A stretch of DNA of 64,000 nucleotides. Source: Homoserinimonas sp. OAct 916. Lineage in GTDB: Bacteria; Actinomycetota; Actinomycetes; Actinomycetales; Microbacteriaceae. The notes below the pieces were generated by a model. It saw nothing but the letters and a program-made list of their open reading frames with translations, made no database searches and had not been told where the DNA came from. The stretch spans positions 243,504-307,503 of the forward strand of contig NZ_QJHB01000004.1 of NCBI RefSeq assembly GCF_003260275.1, written 5' to 3'. The position numbers and the translations under genes were made by a program. Numbering within the stretch: position 1 is the first letter of the stretch; every line of letters starts with the position of its first letter. Shown piece after piece: positions 8,028 through 16,388 of the stretch.

Positions 8028-8640
8028 GTGCGTCTTTTCCCGCGTCGTCGCCTGCGCACGCGGGGCGCCTTGTGGGGATCCGCTGCGGTGCTTGCCCTGA
8101 CATTGTGGTCCAGGGGCGCACCCAGCGTGCTCTAACCGAGCTGTCAGGCCCAGTCTGTCAGGCCCAGTGGAACCTGAATCCGGCAATCGTCACGTTGGCG
8201 TTCGCCACCTACCAGGTGTCGCTCATCGTTGTGTTGCTCCTTTTCGGCAACCCGTCAGACCGTTTCGGGCGTCGTGTCGTGATGATCTGGGGAATCGGTC
8301 CTATCGCCGCATCGGCGGTGGTCTTCGCGTTCGCCCCGAACGTGATGTTCCTGTTCGCGGGCCATCTACTGCAGGGGGCCGGGTCGGGGCTCGCGATGGG
8401 GGCGGCAACCGCATCACTCGTGGAGAACAACATCTCCCGCAACCCGCAACCCGTGGTTCGCCAGCACACTCGCCACGATTGCCACCGCCTTTGGGCTCAC
8501 ACTTGCTCTGGTCCTCAGCGGCACCCTCGCCCTGTTCGCTCCCTTGCCACTGTTTTGAAGCTACATTGTGCTCCTCGTTCGTATTCTCGCGACGATCGTT
8601 GCCCTCGCCTGCGCCCCGGATGTCCGCCCAGCTGAGGCCG
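8028..8640 (+). pseudogene. MFS transporter, multiply broken and 3'-truncated
   Basis: A GTG at 8028 after CAGGAGTG opens a frame encoding a first transmembrane helix that stops at TAA (8133). A 14-bp tandem duplication (8141-8168) then shifts the frame. The next frame reads LNPAIVTLAFATYQVSLIVVLLLFG and NPSDRFGRRVVMIWG, classic MFS helix 2 and loop. A 7-bp tandem duplication (8438-8451) shifts the frame again, after which ASTLATIATAFGLTLALVLSG follows until TGA at about 8556-8558, where TGG would be expected (PLF-W-SYIVLLV). Similarity fades near 8620-8640, where the integrase remnant begins on the other strand. Confidence 0.8.
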
Positions 8641-9453
8641 CACGTTGGCGGTTCGCGTCTGACGGAGCACTCCGGCACCGGTTCGAACCACGACCGTTCC
8701 GTCGATGTGCACCCGGGGCGGGTCGGCGGCCATGTCCACGTCGCACCGGCGCAGTGCCAGCGCCTCGCCGATGCGTGTCGCCGTGCCGAGCATCACCTCG
8801 ATCAGATCCCGGACCTGGCCGTCGGGTTTCGGCCCCTTGGTGCCCTCCGCCGTGCGCCAGTCGCGGGCGGCGACCCGGATCGCCGCGATCTGCTCCGCGG
8901 TGAGCGCCTTCGGGGTGTGTCGGGGTTTCTTCATCCGTGAGGTCTCCGTGACGGGGTTGCGCGGGATGATCTCCCGCCGGACCGCGAACGCCATCACCAG
9001 GCTCAACAGGGTGCGAGAGTGCTTCGCGCGCGTGTACGACGTCGCCCGCTGCATCTTCAGGTAGCGCTCGACCCGCCCGACCGTCACCTCGCGCACCGTG
9101 TAGTGCACAAAGGCCGGCAGCACGAGGCCGCGCAGTTCCCGTTCGTAGACCTCTTTCGTGCTCTCGGCGCCGTCGACGTCCAGCCGCAGGTCCTCAAGCC
9201 AGGCCTCGGCGAGCAGCACGAACGGGGAGCCTGCGTTCACCGCGTCGGTGGTGTCCCCGGCCCGCATCTGCTCGGCAAGGTCGACCTTGAGGGCGGTCAC
9301 CGCCTGGTTCCGGCTCGACCCGGTGGCGGTGACCTGACGGGCCTGACCGTCCCTGTCGCGAAACCGGGTCGGGGCCCGGAATCGTCCGGCGCCGACGGCG
9401 ACCGTTCTGATCGAGCCGAACGTGCCGATCGGCAGGCGTGGCCGGCCGGCCAT
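8515..9453 (-). pseudogene. Phage-type tyrosine integrase, catalytic C-terminus missing
   Basis: The N-terminal arm-binding and core-binding regions are intact (AP2-like start, then STKEVYERELRGLVLPAF and TSYTRAKHSRTLLSLVMAFAV). The first catalytic arginine is present in MLGTATRIGEALALRRCDVD. After VRTGAGVLRQ the sequence becomes arginine-rich nonsense. The lysine, the H-x-x-R box, the second histidine and the nucleophilic tyrosine are all absent, so it cannot cut DNA. The break lies at the junction with the MFS remnant (about 8620-8660), which is consistent with one deletion removing both 3' ends. The frame overlaps the excisionase-like gene by 4 bp. Confidence 0.85.
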
Positions 9454-9689
9454 CAGCGCGCTCCTCGATCGTTTTCTCTGCCGCCTGGTGGTTGGTGGAG
9501 CCCGTCCAACCAGCGGAGGATCTCGGAGACCCGGTAGCGGATCTCCCGCTCGACCCGCATGCCACTCGGGCCGCGCCCGTCGGTGCGCAGATCGTAGATG
9601 GCCTGCACCTGCACGCCGAGATACTCGGCCAGCTCGCTTGTGGTCAGTGCCGGCTCCAGGCCCAGCCCGGAAAGTTGTTCAGTGTCCAT
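9453..9689 (-). CDS. Excisionase-like HTH protein
   Basis: A 78-residue product with ALTTSELAEYLGVQVQAIYDLRTDGRGPSG, the pattern of the small excisionase/AlpA HTH proteins that sit beside actinobacterial integrases. Its last codon overlaps the integrase start (ATGA), and the pair points away from tRNA-Met. The start at 9689 gives the normal family length. The frame is open up to an ATG at 9806, but that extension would run through the arm repeats and is unlikely. Confidence 0.75.
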   Translation of the reverse strand: MDTEQLSGLGLEPALTTSELAEYLGVQVQAIYDLRTDGRGPSGMRVEREIRYRVSEILRWLDGLHQPPGGRENDRGAR

Positions 9690-9775
9690 GCCCCAGAGGT
9701 GCTCCAGGCTGGCCCAGCTGGGCCGAACCCGGTCGTGCACTATGCCCGCAGGAACCCGCGGGGGCAGGGTTTCAT

Positions 9776-9797
9776 CGAATAAACGTTGAATAAAAGT
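9776..9797. repeat. Putative integrase arm-type sites, tRNA end
   Basis: GAATAAACGT at 9777 is followed 11 bp later by GAATAAAAGT. The first 19 bp are identical and in the same orientation as at 4297-4315. They lie 63 bp from the attachment core in tRNA-Met. Confidence 0.6.
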
Positions 9798-9859
9798 CAA
9801 ACGCATCAAGTCTCTGCCTTTTCACTAAGACAAGAAACCCTGATCAAACGATGTTTACA

Positions 9860-9894
9860 GTAGCGGGGGCGGGACTCGAACCCGCGACAACACG
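9860..9894. repeat. Proximal attachment site within tRNA-Met
   Basis: This is the partner of the 35-bp repeat at 4128-4162. It covers the T arm and acceptor 3' strand of tRNA-Met, so insertion regenerated a complete tRNA gene on this side. Confidence 0.9.
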
Positions 9895-9934
9895 ATTATG
9901 AGCCGTGTGCTCTAACCACCTGAGCTACCCCGCC
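9861..9934 (-). tRNA. tRNA-Met (anticodon CAT)
   Basis: The minus strand folds as a cloverleaf. The acceptor arm GGCGGGG pairs with CCCCGCT (with one G-U pair), the D arm is GCTC...GAGC, the anticodon loop CTCATAA carries CAT, and the T arm is GCGGG-TTCGAGT-CCCGC. It looks like an elongator tRNA-Met. The CCA end is not encoded. Its 3' part (9860-9894) is duplicated at 4128-4162, so it is the integration site of the neighbouring element and remains intact. Confidence 0.95.
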
Positions 9935-9973
9935 GCAACTTTGGCACGAGCAGCATTCGCTCGTGAAAGTCAG

Positions 9974-10045
<72 letters not shown>

Positions 10046-10186
10046 GAACCGGTTTTCTCACGACATACCGGTGCCACGGTGCCGAATGGCACCGTTCGAG
10101 GATAGCACCTCTTTACCCTCGCGGGGCACCAGCGCTCCTCGACCTTCCCAACCGGGCTCGATCGACGAATGCCGATACTCCGAAAA

Positions 10187-12058
10187 CTAGTTCGTGTGGT
10201 CGTACAGCCACTCGAGCGGATCCACATTCGTGACTCCGTCGACGCGAATCTCGAAGTGCAGATGGGGCCCGGTCGACATGCCTGTCGTGCCTGTGAGGCC
10301 AATCTCGTCGCCGACTTTCACCGTGTCGCCCGCCTCGAACTTCATCGAGTCGTACTGCATATGGGCGTACACGCTGCTGACCAAACGACCATCGATCTGG
10401 TGGTCGATGATCATGTGCACACCCAGGCTGCCACCGCCGTTCTCCGCGACGCGAACCACGCCGTCGGCAATCGACTGAATGGGCGCGCCGTCACCCGGGT
10501 TGAAGTCCTGCCCACGGTGATTACTGGAGCAGCCTGCACAGTCGCGGTAGCCGTAGCGGTCGCCGATGTGCACCCCGACCGGGAACGGCCACTGGATGGT
10601 TCCGTTGGGGTTGTTGGTGAAGGTGGCTTCCATGCGGATACCACTCTGCTGGGCGATCTTCTCCACCGAGCTCGTCTCGTACCCATCTCTGGCAACCGTG
10701 AGCGTGTCGCCGCTGGCCGCGGTGTAGGACTGCGGTGCTTCACGCGGGGCGGTCTGGCTGGCGGTCGCATGGATGCTGTGGCGGGCCGCGACATCAGACT
10801 GACTCAACAGGGCGGCTGCCGGAGTGGTCGTCGCGATCATCAGCCCGGCGACGAACGTCATGGCAACAAACGGAAACCCTTTGGCCAGCACTCTGCGTGC
10901 CTTGCTGCGCGCCGGCCGCTTGGAGGCGCGGGCTGGTGGCCGTGATTCTGAGCGTGCAACCTGGGGACGGCCACGTGCAGCGGTCTTCTTCTCTGCACTC
11001 GGGCGAACGCCCCGCCGCTCGCGCCTGGCTGCCAGAACGCTTTCAACGGGAAGCTCCGCCGGAGACTCGGCGGCTACGGGCGTTGTCTCCGGTGTCAGGC
11101 GCACGGTCGGGGCCGACATCGGTTGGATTGTGGCTGCACGGCCCCGGTCGCGCCGGAACGAAGAACTACTCGGAGCAACTGGCGCGGTCTCGACCTGCTC
11201 CAAGACGATCGGTGCGTCCGGGGCGACCTCAATCGCTTCCGCGCGCTCAAGAACGATCGGCTCTGCTTCAATCGGCGCTGCTGCAATCGGCTCTGCTTCA
11301 ACCGGTTCAGCTGAGATCAACTCTGGCTGGCCCGACTCAACCGCGGTCAACCCGGTGGCGCCCTGCGCAACCACGCCCTCGATGGTCGCACTCTCGGAGG
11401 TCACAAGCTCAGTGTTCGCAAGCTCAGTGTTCGCGAGCTCAGTGCTCGCACGCCGGGTCGGGGCTGGTGCTGCTAACGGGGCCCGCGCGGCCAATCGGAG
11501 TGCGCGGCGCGACGGGAGAGCGGGAACGGAGGCTGGGGTTGGGGCTGCGGCTGGTACTTCCGCAACGCGGCGTACCGAAGGGGCGACCGAGACGGTGGTG
11601 CCAGCAGGTTCTGTGGTGCGAGCAGGTTCTGTGGTTTCAGCAGGTTCTGTGGTTTCAGCAGGTTCTTTGGTGACAGCGGGCTTTGCGGAAACCGGGGCCC
11701 GTAGTTCGACCGGAGCCTGAACGGCAATCACGGGTTGCGGGGCGACCTGAGACTGGGGAATGACCGGCATCTGGGGAGCGACCCGCATTTCGGGGGCGAC
11801 AGCAGTCGCCAGCGTTTCTGGGGCTGGCTCGACGGCCAGAGTCATCGGCTTTTCTGCAGAGATCGAGATGTTGGCAAACCGTGGCCGGATGTCGTTCGAG
11901 GGCAGTGTCATCGCCGGTCCGTCGAGCGGATCGGTTCCCGCAGCAACGAGCCGGGCACGCTCGCGTTCCCGCAGTTCCCGCCGCGTCAGTGGCGTCTGAA
12001 TAATCTCCGAGGGGTCGACATGCACAGGCATGACGCGCTTCGGATCAGATGATGGCAA
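10187..12058 (-). CDS. M23-family metallopeptidase with low-complexity N-terminal region
   Basis: A protein of about 620 residues. The first 370 residues or so are Ala/Pro/Glu/Thr-rich with internal repeats (TTEPAE units and ELANT units). A basic stretch and one transmembrane segment (VLAKGFPFVAMTFVAGLMIATTTPAAAL) come next. The C-terminal 170 residues are a LytM/M23 domain with HRGQDFNPGDG and the HLHFEIRVDG motif, which bind the catalytic zinc. It should be a cell-wall peptidase or amidase activator acting outside the membrane, with the repeat region inside. A TTG at 12058 or an ATG at 12031 could be the start. It reads into tRNA-Thr and tRNA-Met downstream. Confidence 0.85.
   Translation of the reverse strand: MPSSDPKRVMPVHVDPSEIIQTPLTRRELRERERARLVAAGTDPLDGPAMTLPSNDIRPRFANISISAEKPMTLAVEPAPETLATAVAPEMRVAPQMPVIPQSQVAPQPVIAVQAPVELRAPVSAKPAVTKEPAETTEPAETTEPARTTEPAGTTVSVAPSVRRVAEVPAAAPTPASVPALPSRRALRLAARAPLAAPAPTRRASTELANTELANTELVTSESATIEGVVAQGATGLTAVESGQPELISAEPVEAEPIAAAPIEAEPIVLERAEAIEVAPDAPIVLEQVETAPVAPSSSSFRRDRGRAATIQPMSAPTVRLTPETTPVAAESPAELPVESVLAARRERRGVRPSAEKKTAARGRPQVARSESRPPARASKRPARSKARRVLAKGFPFVAMTFVAGLMIATTTPAAALLSQSDVAARHSIHATASQTAPREAPQSYTAASGDTLTVARDGYETSSVEKIAQQSGIRMEATFTNNPNGTIQWPFPVGVHIGDRYGYRDCAGCSSNHRGQDFNPGDGAPIQSIADGVVRVAENGGGSLGVHMIIDHQIDGRLVSSVYAHMQYDSMKFEAGDTVKVGDEIGLTGTTGMSTGPHLHFEIRVDGVTNVDPLEWLYDHTN
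11396..11665. repeat. In-frame coding tandem repeats in the M23 gene
   Basis: About three 15-bp units (ELANT) lie near 11402-11450 and about four 18-bp units (TTEPAE/TTEPAR type) near 11600-11660. Unit lengths are multiples of three, so copy-number change would alter the linker length without breaking the frame. Confidence 0.7.
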
Positions 12059-12304
12059 GAGTCAATGAAACTTTCGTTTGATACGGCTTCTGCTCGTTAC
12101 TGGCCCCCAAATTGGAAAGTAACGAATCTATAAACCCTAACTGTTTCCGGCTGTAAATTCCATGAACACCGAAGCTTTGGCCCTCCGACTGGGGACAATC
12201 AGCCACGAAACGCTCGTGTGCGCAGAGGTCGACTCGCCGCGGATCATGGTAGTGGCGGCCTCAATCGGTGCCGGCAGAATCACGATCGAACAGCTCGCAG
12301 ATGC
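12059..12304. other. Upstream region of the M23 gene, no certain gene
   Basis: The stretch is AT-richer near 12070-12160 and should hold the M23 promoter on the minus strand. A plus-strand frame at 12162-12386 (74 codons) begins without a ribosome binding site, crosses the hairpin at 12305-12343 and runs into tRNA-Tyr. I therefore do not call it a gene. Confidence 0.4.
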
Positions 12305-12343
12305 ACTGATGGCCCCGGAGACACATCCTCGGGGCCATCAGTG
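12304..12343. terminator. Long hairpin beside tRNA-Tyr
   Basis: A perfect 13-bp stem (CACTGATGGCCCC and its complement) with a 14-nt loop lies 10 bp downstream of the tRNA-Tyr 3' end. A T-rich tail follows it on the plus strand (GTTTCTTC). It probably terminates tRNA-Tyr on the minus strand and could work in both directions. Confidence 0.7.
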
Positions 12344-12352
12344 TTTCTTCGG

Positions 12353-12434
12353 TGGCAAGTACTGGATTCGAACCAGTGAAGGCTGAGCCGTCTGATTTAC
12401 AGTCAGATCCCTTTGGCCGCTTGGGTAACTTGCC
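12353..12434 (-). tRNA. tRNA-Tyr (anticodon GTA)
   Basis: A class II tRNA on the minus strand: acceptor GGCAAGT/ACTTGCC, anticodon stem TCTGA/TCAGA with loop CTGTAAA (GTA), a long variable arm (GGCTCAGCC), and T arm ACTGG-TTCGAAT-CCAGT. CCA is not encoded. Confidence 0.95.
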
Positions 12435-12536
12435 GCACGCACTCGATATTAGTGCCCAATCGGTCGCCCACGAAAATCCGTGGCACGGATTTCGTTCGGA
12501 AGTGTCCTCCTGCGCACCTTTGGCTACGATGGCCAC

Positions 12537-13025
12537 ATGGCTGATTCAACGTTTGACATCGTGAGCAAGGTCGACAAGATGGAGGCGGACAACGCCCTCA
12601 ACCAGGCACAGAAGGAGATCGCTCAGCGTTATGACTTCAAGAACGTCGGGGCGTCGGTGGATTGGAGCGGCGAGAAACTGTTGATGAAGGCGAGCAGCGA
12701 GGAGCGTGTCAAAGCGGTTCTCGAGGTGCTTGAGTCGAAGTTCATCAAGCGCGGCATCTCGTTGCGCAGCCTCGACACCGGCGAACCGTACGCAAGCGGA
12801 AAAGAGTTTCGCATCGAGGCGAGCCTGAAGCAGGGCATCGACCAGGCCGACGCGAAAAAGGTCACCAAGATGATCCGCGATGAGGGCCCCAAGTCGGTCA
12901 AGGCGCAGATCCAGGGCGACGAACTGCGCGTCTCGTCAAAGAGCCGCGACGACCTGCAGGCGACCATGGCCATGTTGAAGGCCGCCGACTTCGACGTCGA
13001 CCTCCAGTTCGTCAACTTCCGCTAG
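12537..13025 (+). CDS. YajQ-family nucleotide-binding protein
   Basis: A 162-residue protein matching YajQ/UPF0234 end to end: MADSTFDIVSKVDKMEADNALNQA at the start, QRYDFKNV, and LQFVNFR as the last residues. Members have two ferredoxin-like folds and bind nucleotides; some bind cyclic di-GMP. The ATG at 12537 lies 6 nt after TACGAT, which suggests a leaderless mRNA. The gene is convergent with the ferredoxin reductase gene and their stop codons share the palindrome CTAG. Confidence 0.95.
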   Translation: MADSTFDIVSKVDKMEADNALNQAQKEIAQRYDFKNVGASVDWSGEKLLMKASSEERVKAVLEVLESKFIKRGISLRSLDTGEPYASGKEFRIEASLKQGIDQADAKKVTKMIRDEGPKSVKAQIQGDELRVSSKSRDDLQATMAMLKAADFDVDLQFVNFR

Positions 13026-14407
13026 ACGCCCTCGCCCGCCCGCCCGCCGCCGCCGCCGCGGGAAATCTCCACCATCTCGTCGCGGGGCACCACTTTGACG
13101 CGTTGGCGCCCCGATGCCTGACCGAGTGCGAGTTCGTGCGCGTCGAGTTCGTGCCAGCCGTCGATAGTTGTGTAGCGAATACCACGGGAGGACAGCATCC
13201 GGGTCACCGCATCCTCCTCCGGTTCGGCCGGCGACCACCAGCTCGCCTGGTCGGTGATGAGGTGCTTGACCGTTTCCATTGCGTCGGACTTCGTGTGGCC
13301 GATCAGTCCGGTGGGGCCACGCTTGATCCAACCGGTGGCGTACACGCCGTGCATCTGCTCGTTGTGCTCGGTGAGCACCTGGCCCTCGAAGTTCGGGATC
13401 ACCCCGCGCCGCTCGTCAAAAGGCACCTCGTCGAGCGGCGAGCCGAGATAGCCGACGGCCCGGTAGACGGCCTGCACCGGTATCTCGCGGATCTCACCGG
13501 TGCCGGTCACCCCGCCTTCGCCGTCGGGGGTCATCCGCTCATAACGGAACGCGCCCACGCTCAGCCCGTCTGCTGCGGCCACGATCTCAACCGGTTTGGC
13601 ATAGAAGTGCAGGTGAATGCGCCGGGAGGCACCGGTCGCCTCGCGCTCCCGCCACTTGCCCATGATGCGGCTGATCACCAGTACCTGCTTGTTCGTGTCG
13701 ATCGCCGCCTGTGATGCAGGATCCAATTCGAAGTCCTCTTCGTGCACGAAGAGGTCGGTGTCGGGTACCTCACCGAGTTCACGCAGTTCGAGTGGGGTGA
13801 ACTTGACCTGCATCGGCCCTCTCCGCCCGAAGATGTGCACGTCGGTGACCGGCGACGCGGCCAGGCCGTGTTGCACATTCTCGGGGATCTCGGTGGACAT
13901 GAGGTCGTCCACCTGCTTGGCCAAGATGCGCGCCACGTCGAGGGCGACGTTTCCGTTGCCGATCACCGCGACGGATTCGGCCGTGAGAGGCCAACTGCGC
14001 GGCACATCCGGGTGGCCGTCATACCAGCTGACGAAATCGGCGGCACCGTACGAGCCGGCGAGGTCGATGCCGGGGATGTCAAGACCGGCGTCCTCCACCG
14101 CGCCGGTGGAGAAGATGACCGCGTTGTAGTGTCGCTTGAGGTCGGCCATGGTGAGGTCTTCGCCGTAATGAACATTGGCGAACAGTCGGATCTCACCGCA
14201 GTCGATCACGTCGCGAAGGGCGTTGATGATTCCCTTGATCCGAGGATGGTCGGGGGCAACCCCGTACCTGACCAAGCCGTACGGCGCCGGGAGACGTTCG
14301 AACAGGTCGATTGAAACGTCGAAGTCCCGGTCGGCCTTGAGCAGCAGATCGGCGGCATAGATTCCGGCCGGGCCGGCCCCGATGATCGCCACCCGCAGTT
14401 TCGTCAT
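13022..14407 (-). CDS. FAD-dependent ferredoxin-NADP+ reductase (FprA/adrenodoxin reductase type)
   Basis: A 461-residue flavoprotein. GAGPAG at residues 10-15 binds FAD, IGNGNVALDVARIL binds NADP, and GWIKRGPTGLIGHTKSDA near the C-terminus is typical of adrenodoxin-reductase-like enzymes such as mycobacterial FprA. It should move electrons between NADPH and ferredoxin. The start at 14407 has AAAGGTGGAG in front. The tail ends in a run of glycines (SRGGGGGRAGEGV), which is not part of the family core. It probably heads a unit separate from the quinone genes upstream. Confidence 0.9.
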   Translation of the reverse strand: MTKLRVAIIGAGPAGIYAADLLLKADRDFDVSIDLFERLPAPYGLVRYGVAPDHPRIKGIINALRDVIDCGEIRLFANVHYGEDLTMADLKRHYNAVIFSTGAVEDAGLDIPGIDLAGSYGAADFVSWYDGHPDVPRSWPLTAESVAVIGNGNVALDVARILAKQVDDLMSTEIPENVQHGLAASPVTDVHIFGRRGPMQVKFTPLELRELGEVPDTDLFVHEEDFELDPASQAAIDTNKQVLVISRIMGKWREREATGASRRIHLHFYAKPVEIVAAADGLSVGAFRYERMTPDGEGGVTGTGEIREIPVQAVYRAVGYLGSPLDEVPFDERRGVIPNFEGQVLTEHNEQMHGVYATGWIKRGPTGLIGHTKSDAMETVKHLITDQASWWSPAEPEEDAVTRMLSSRGIRYTTIDGWHELDAHELALGQASGRQRVKVVPRDEMVEISRGGGGGRAGEGV

Positions 14408-14465
14408 GTTCTCCACCTTTGTTGATACGTCTCAGATCGCGTGACCAGGCCCGGCAGTCTCGGAC

Positions 14466-15539
14466 CTAGCTCGAACGGTCGAGCAACACCTCGGTGAATC
14501 GCACCAGTGCCTTCTTCACCGAACCCTCTGGCACAGCACCCAGCGACGCCACTGCCGCGTTCGCCCACTGGCGTGCGGTCTCAAACGTCTCGGCGGTCAC
14601 CGGATGCAGTCGCAGTTCCTCGATCACCTGGAGCGCCTTGGGGTCGTCGGCAGCGGCTTCGACCACATCACGTTCGATCCGTTCGACGAGCTCGGCAGCC
14701 GCCTGATCGAGAACGGCCAGTTCACGCAGTTTCAACAGGGGGAGCGTGGCCACGCCGGCACGAAGGTCGGTTCCCGGCGTCTTGCCGGTCTGTTCCGGCT
14801 GCGGCGACAGGTCGATCACGTCGTCGACCAGCTGGAAGACTACGCCCACCTTCTCGCCGTAGTCGCGAACTGCCGTGATGACATTCTCGTCCGCACCGGC
14901 GAACAGGGCCCCCATCTCGGCGGCGGAGGAGATCAACGAACCGGTCTTGTCCGTCAGCACACCGAGATAGTGCTCGATCGGATCATCGCCCTCCTGCGGG
15001 CCGACGGTCTCCCGCAACTGACCCAGGACCAGGCGTTCAAAGGTGTCGGCCTGCAACCGGATGGCCTTTTCCCCGAGCCGCGCGACAAGTTGACTTGCCC
15101 TGGCGAACAACAGGTCACCGGCCAGAATTGCCACCGAATTGCCCCACACTGTGTGCGCGCTCGGCACTCCCCGGCGCATTTCAGCCTCATCCATGACGTC
15201 ATCGTGGTAGAGGGAAGCAAGATGAGTGATCTCCACAGCGGTCGCCGCAACGATCACTTTCGGCCCCGTACCATTACCCAATTGCGCAGCGAGAAGGGTC
15301 AAAACCGGTCGCACCCTTTTGCCGCCGGCGTCCAGCAGGTACCGGGCAGTGACATCGGCGACCGGATCTGCGAAACGTGCCTCCTTGTCGAGTGCCGCCT
15401 CGACCAGTGCGAGTCCGTCGTCGATCTGCTTGGCAAGCGCGCGGTCCTTCAGGGTGGCGCCGACGAAGAGTCGGGCGCTGAGTGCCAGATGCGCCGACAT
15501 GACCTGGCTGTGACGACCCGGCCGGGTGCTGACTTTCAC
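14466..15539 (-). CDS. Polyprenyl diphosphate synthase (menaquinone side chain)
   Basis: A 357-residue trans-prenyltransferase with both aspartate-rich motifs: DDVMD (113-117) and DDVID near residue 240, plus GGKRVRP (72-78). These bind magnesium and the allylic substrate. It makes the long isoprenoid chain that MenA attaches to dihydroxynaphthoate. The GTG start has TAGGTA 6 nt upstream. It follows menG by 39 bp on the same strand, consistent with joint transcription. Chain length cannot be read from the sequence. Confidence 0.9.
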   Translation of the reverse strand: MKVSTRPGRHSQVMSAHLALSARLFVGATLKDRALAKQIDDGLALVEAALDKEARFADPVADVTARYLLDAGGKRVRPVLTLLAAQLGNGTGPKVIVAATAVEITHLASLYHDDVMDEAEMRRGVPSAHTVWGNSVAILAGDLLFARASQLVARLGEKAIRLQADTFERLVLGQLRETVGPQEGDDPIEHYLGVLTDKTGSLISSAAEMGALFAGADENVITAVRDYGEKVGVVFQLVDDVIDLSPQPEQTGKTPGTDLRAGVATLPLLKLRELAVLDQAAAELVERIERDVVEAAADDPKALQVIEELRLHPVTAETFETARQWANAAVASLGAVPEGSVKKALVRFTEVLLDRSS

Positions 15540-15578
15540 GTGATCTACCTAACGGTTTCGGGAGTGGGAGGTTGCGCT

Positions 15579-16349
15579 TCAATCCGCGTCTGTGGCGGTG
15601 TGGATCCGGGCGGATGCCACTGGCACGGTGAGCCCCGTGGGCTTCGCCGGGTCTTTGACCCCGCGATGCACTGCAACAATGCCAGCAGTCAGGTTACGGT
15701 AGGCGACCTGGTTGAATCCAGCCTCGCGCATCCACGCGGCCAGAACAGGCTGGTCGGGCCAGTCGATGATCGACTCCGACAGGTAGCTGTATGCCGCAGG
15801 GTTGGATGAGGCAAGCGCCACCAGCGACGGGGTTACCTTATCCAGGTAGAACCGGTAAAAACTTCGGACCACGCGGTTCGGTGGCGTGGAGAATTCGCAG
15901 ATCACGAGTCGGCCGCCGGGTTTCAGCACTCGGTACATCTCGGCCAGCGCGGTGGCCGGGTCGACGATGTTTCGCAGTCCGAAAGAAATCGTCACGGCAT
16001 CGAAGGAGCTCGCCTCAAAGGGCAGCGCCGTGGCATCCGCCCAAGTGAACTCGAGGTTCGGCACGTGCTTGTTGCGCTCGGCTCCGACCGCGATCATGCC
16101 GCGCGAAAAGTCCGCTGCCACTACTTCGGCGCCGCTTTTGGCCAGAGCCGCGCTGGAGGTGCCTGTTCCGGCCGCAAGGTCGAGCACCCGTTCTCCCTCG
16201 CGCGGCGAGACCGTACGAGCGGTCACGATTCGCCACAGCCAGGAGTTGCCCACCGACATCACCGCGTTGGTGCGGTCGTAATGGGTCGACACCTCATCGA
16301 ACATGTGCGCCACCTGTTCGGGCTGCTTGCTGAGGTCTGCTTTGGTCAC
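15579..16349 (-). CDS. menG: Demethylmenaquinone methyltransferase
   Basis: A class I SAM-dependent methyltransferase of 256 residues with LDLAAGTGTSSAALA (SAM site) and ISFGLRNIVDPATALAEMYRVLKPGGRLVI, the UbiE/MenG signature. It catalyses the last step of menaquinone synthesis. The GTG start lies 6 nt after TAACAT on the minus strand. The -10 box of divergent menF lies only 15 bp away, so the two promoters overlap and may be regulated together. Confidence 0.95.
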   Translation of the reverse strand: MTKADLSKQPEQVAHMFDEVSTHYDRTNAVMSVGNSWLWRIVTARTVSPREGERVLDLAAGTGTSSAALAKSGAEVVAADFSRGMIAVGAERNKHVPNLEFTWADATALPFEASSFDAVTISFGLRNIVDPATALAEMYRVLKPGGRLVICEFSTPPNRVVRSFYRFYLDKVTPSLVALASSNPAAYSYLSESIIDWPDQPVLAAWMREAGFNQVAYRNLTAGIVAVHRGVKDPAKPTGLTVPVASARIHTATDAD

Positions 16350-16355
16350 AGACCC

Positions 16356-16382
16356 ATGTTACTTGGCGCTCGGGCGTAGGCT
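16356..16382. promoter_or_regulatory. Overlapping divergent leaderless promoters of menG and menF
   Basis: On the minus strand TAACAT (16356-16361) lies 6 nt before the menG GTG. On the plus strand TAGGCT (16377-16382) lies 6 nt before the menF GTG. The start codons are only 39 bp apart, so RNA polymerase could hardly occupy both at once. Confidence 0.55.
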
Positions 16383-16388
16383 TGTCGG

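Noticed and set aside
12162..12386. 74-codon plus-strand frame ending inside tRNA-Tyr
   Set aside because: It crosses a strong hairpin and the tRNA gene and has no ribosome binding site.
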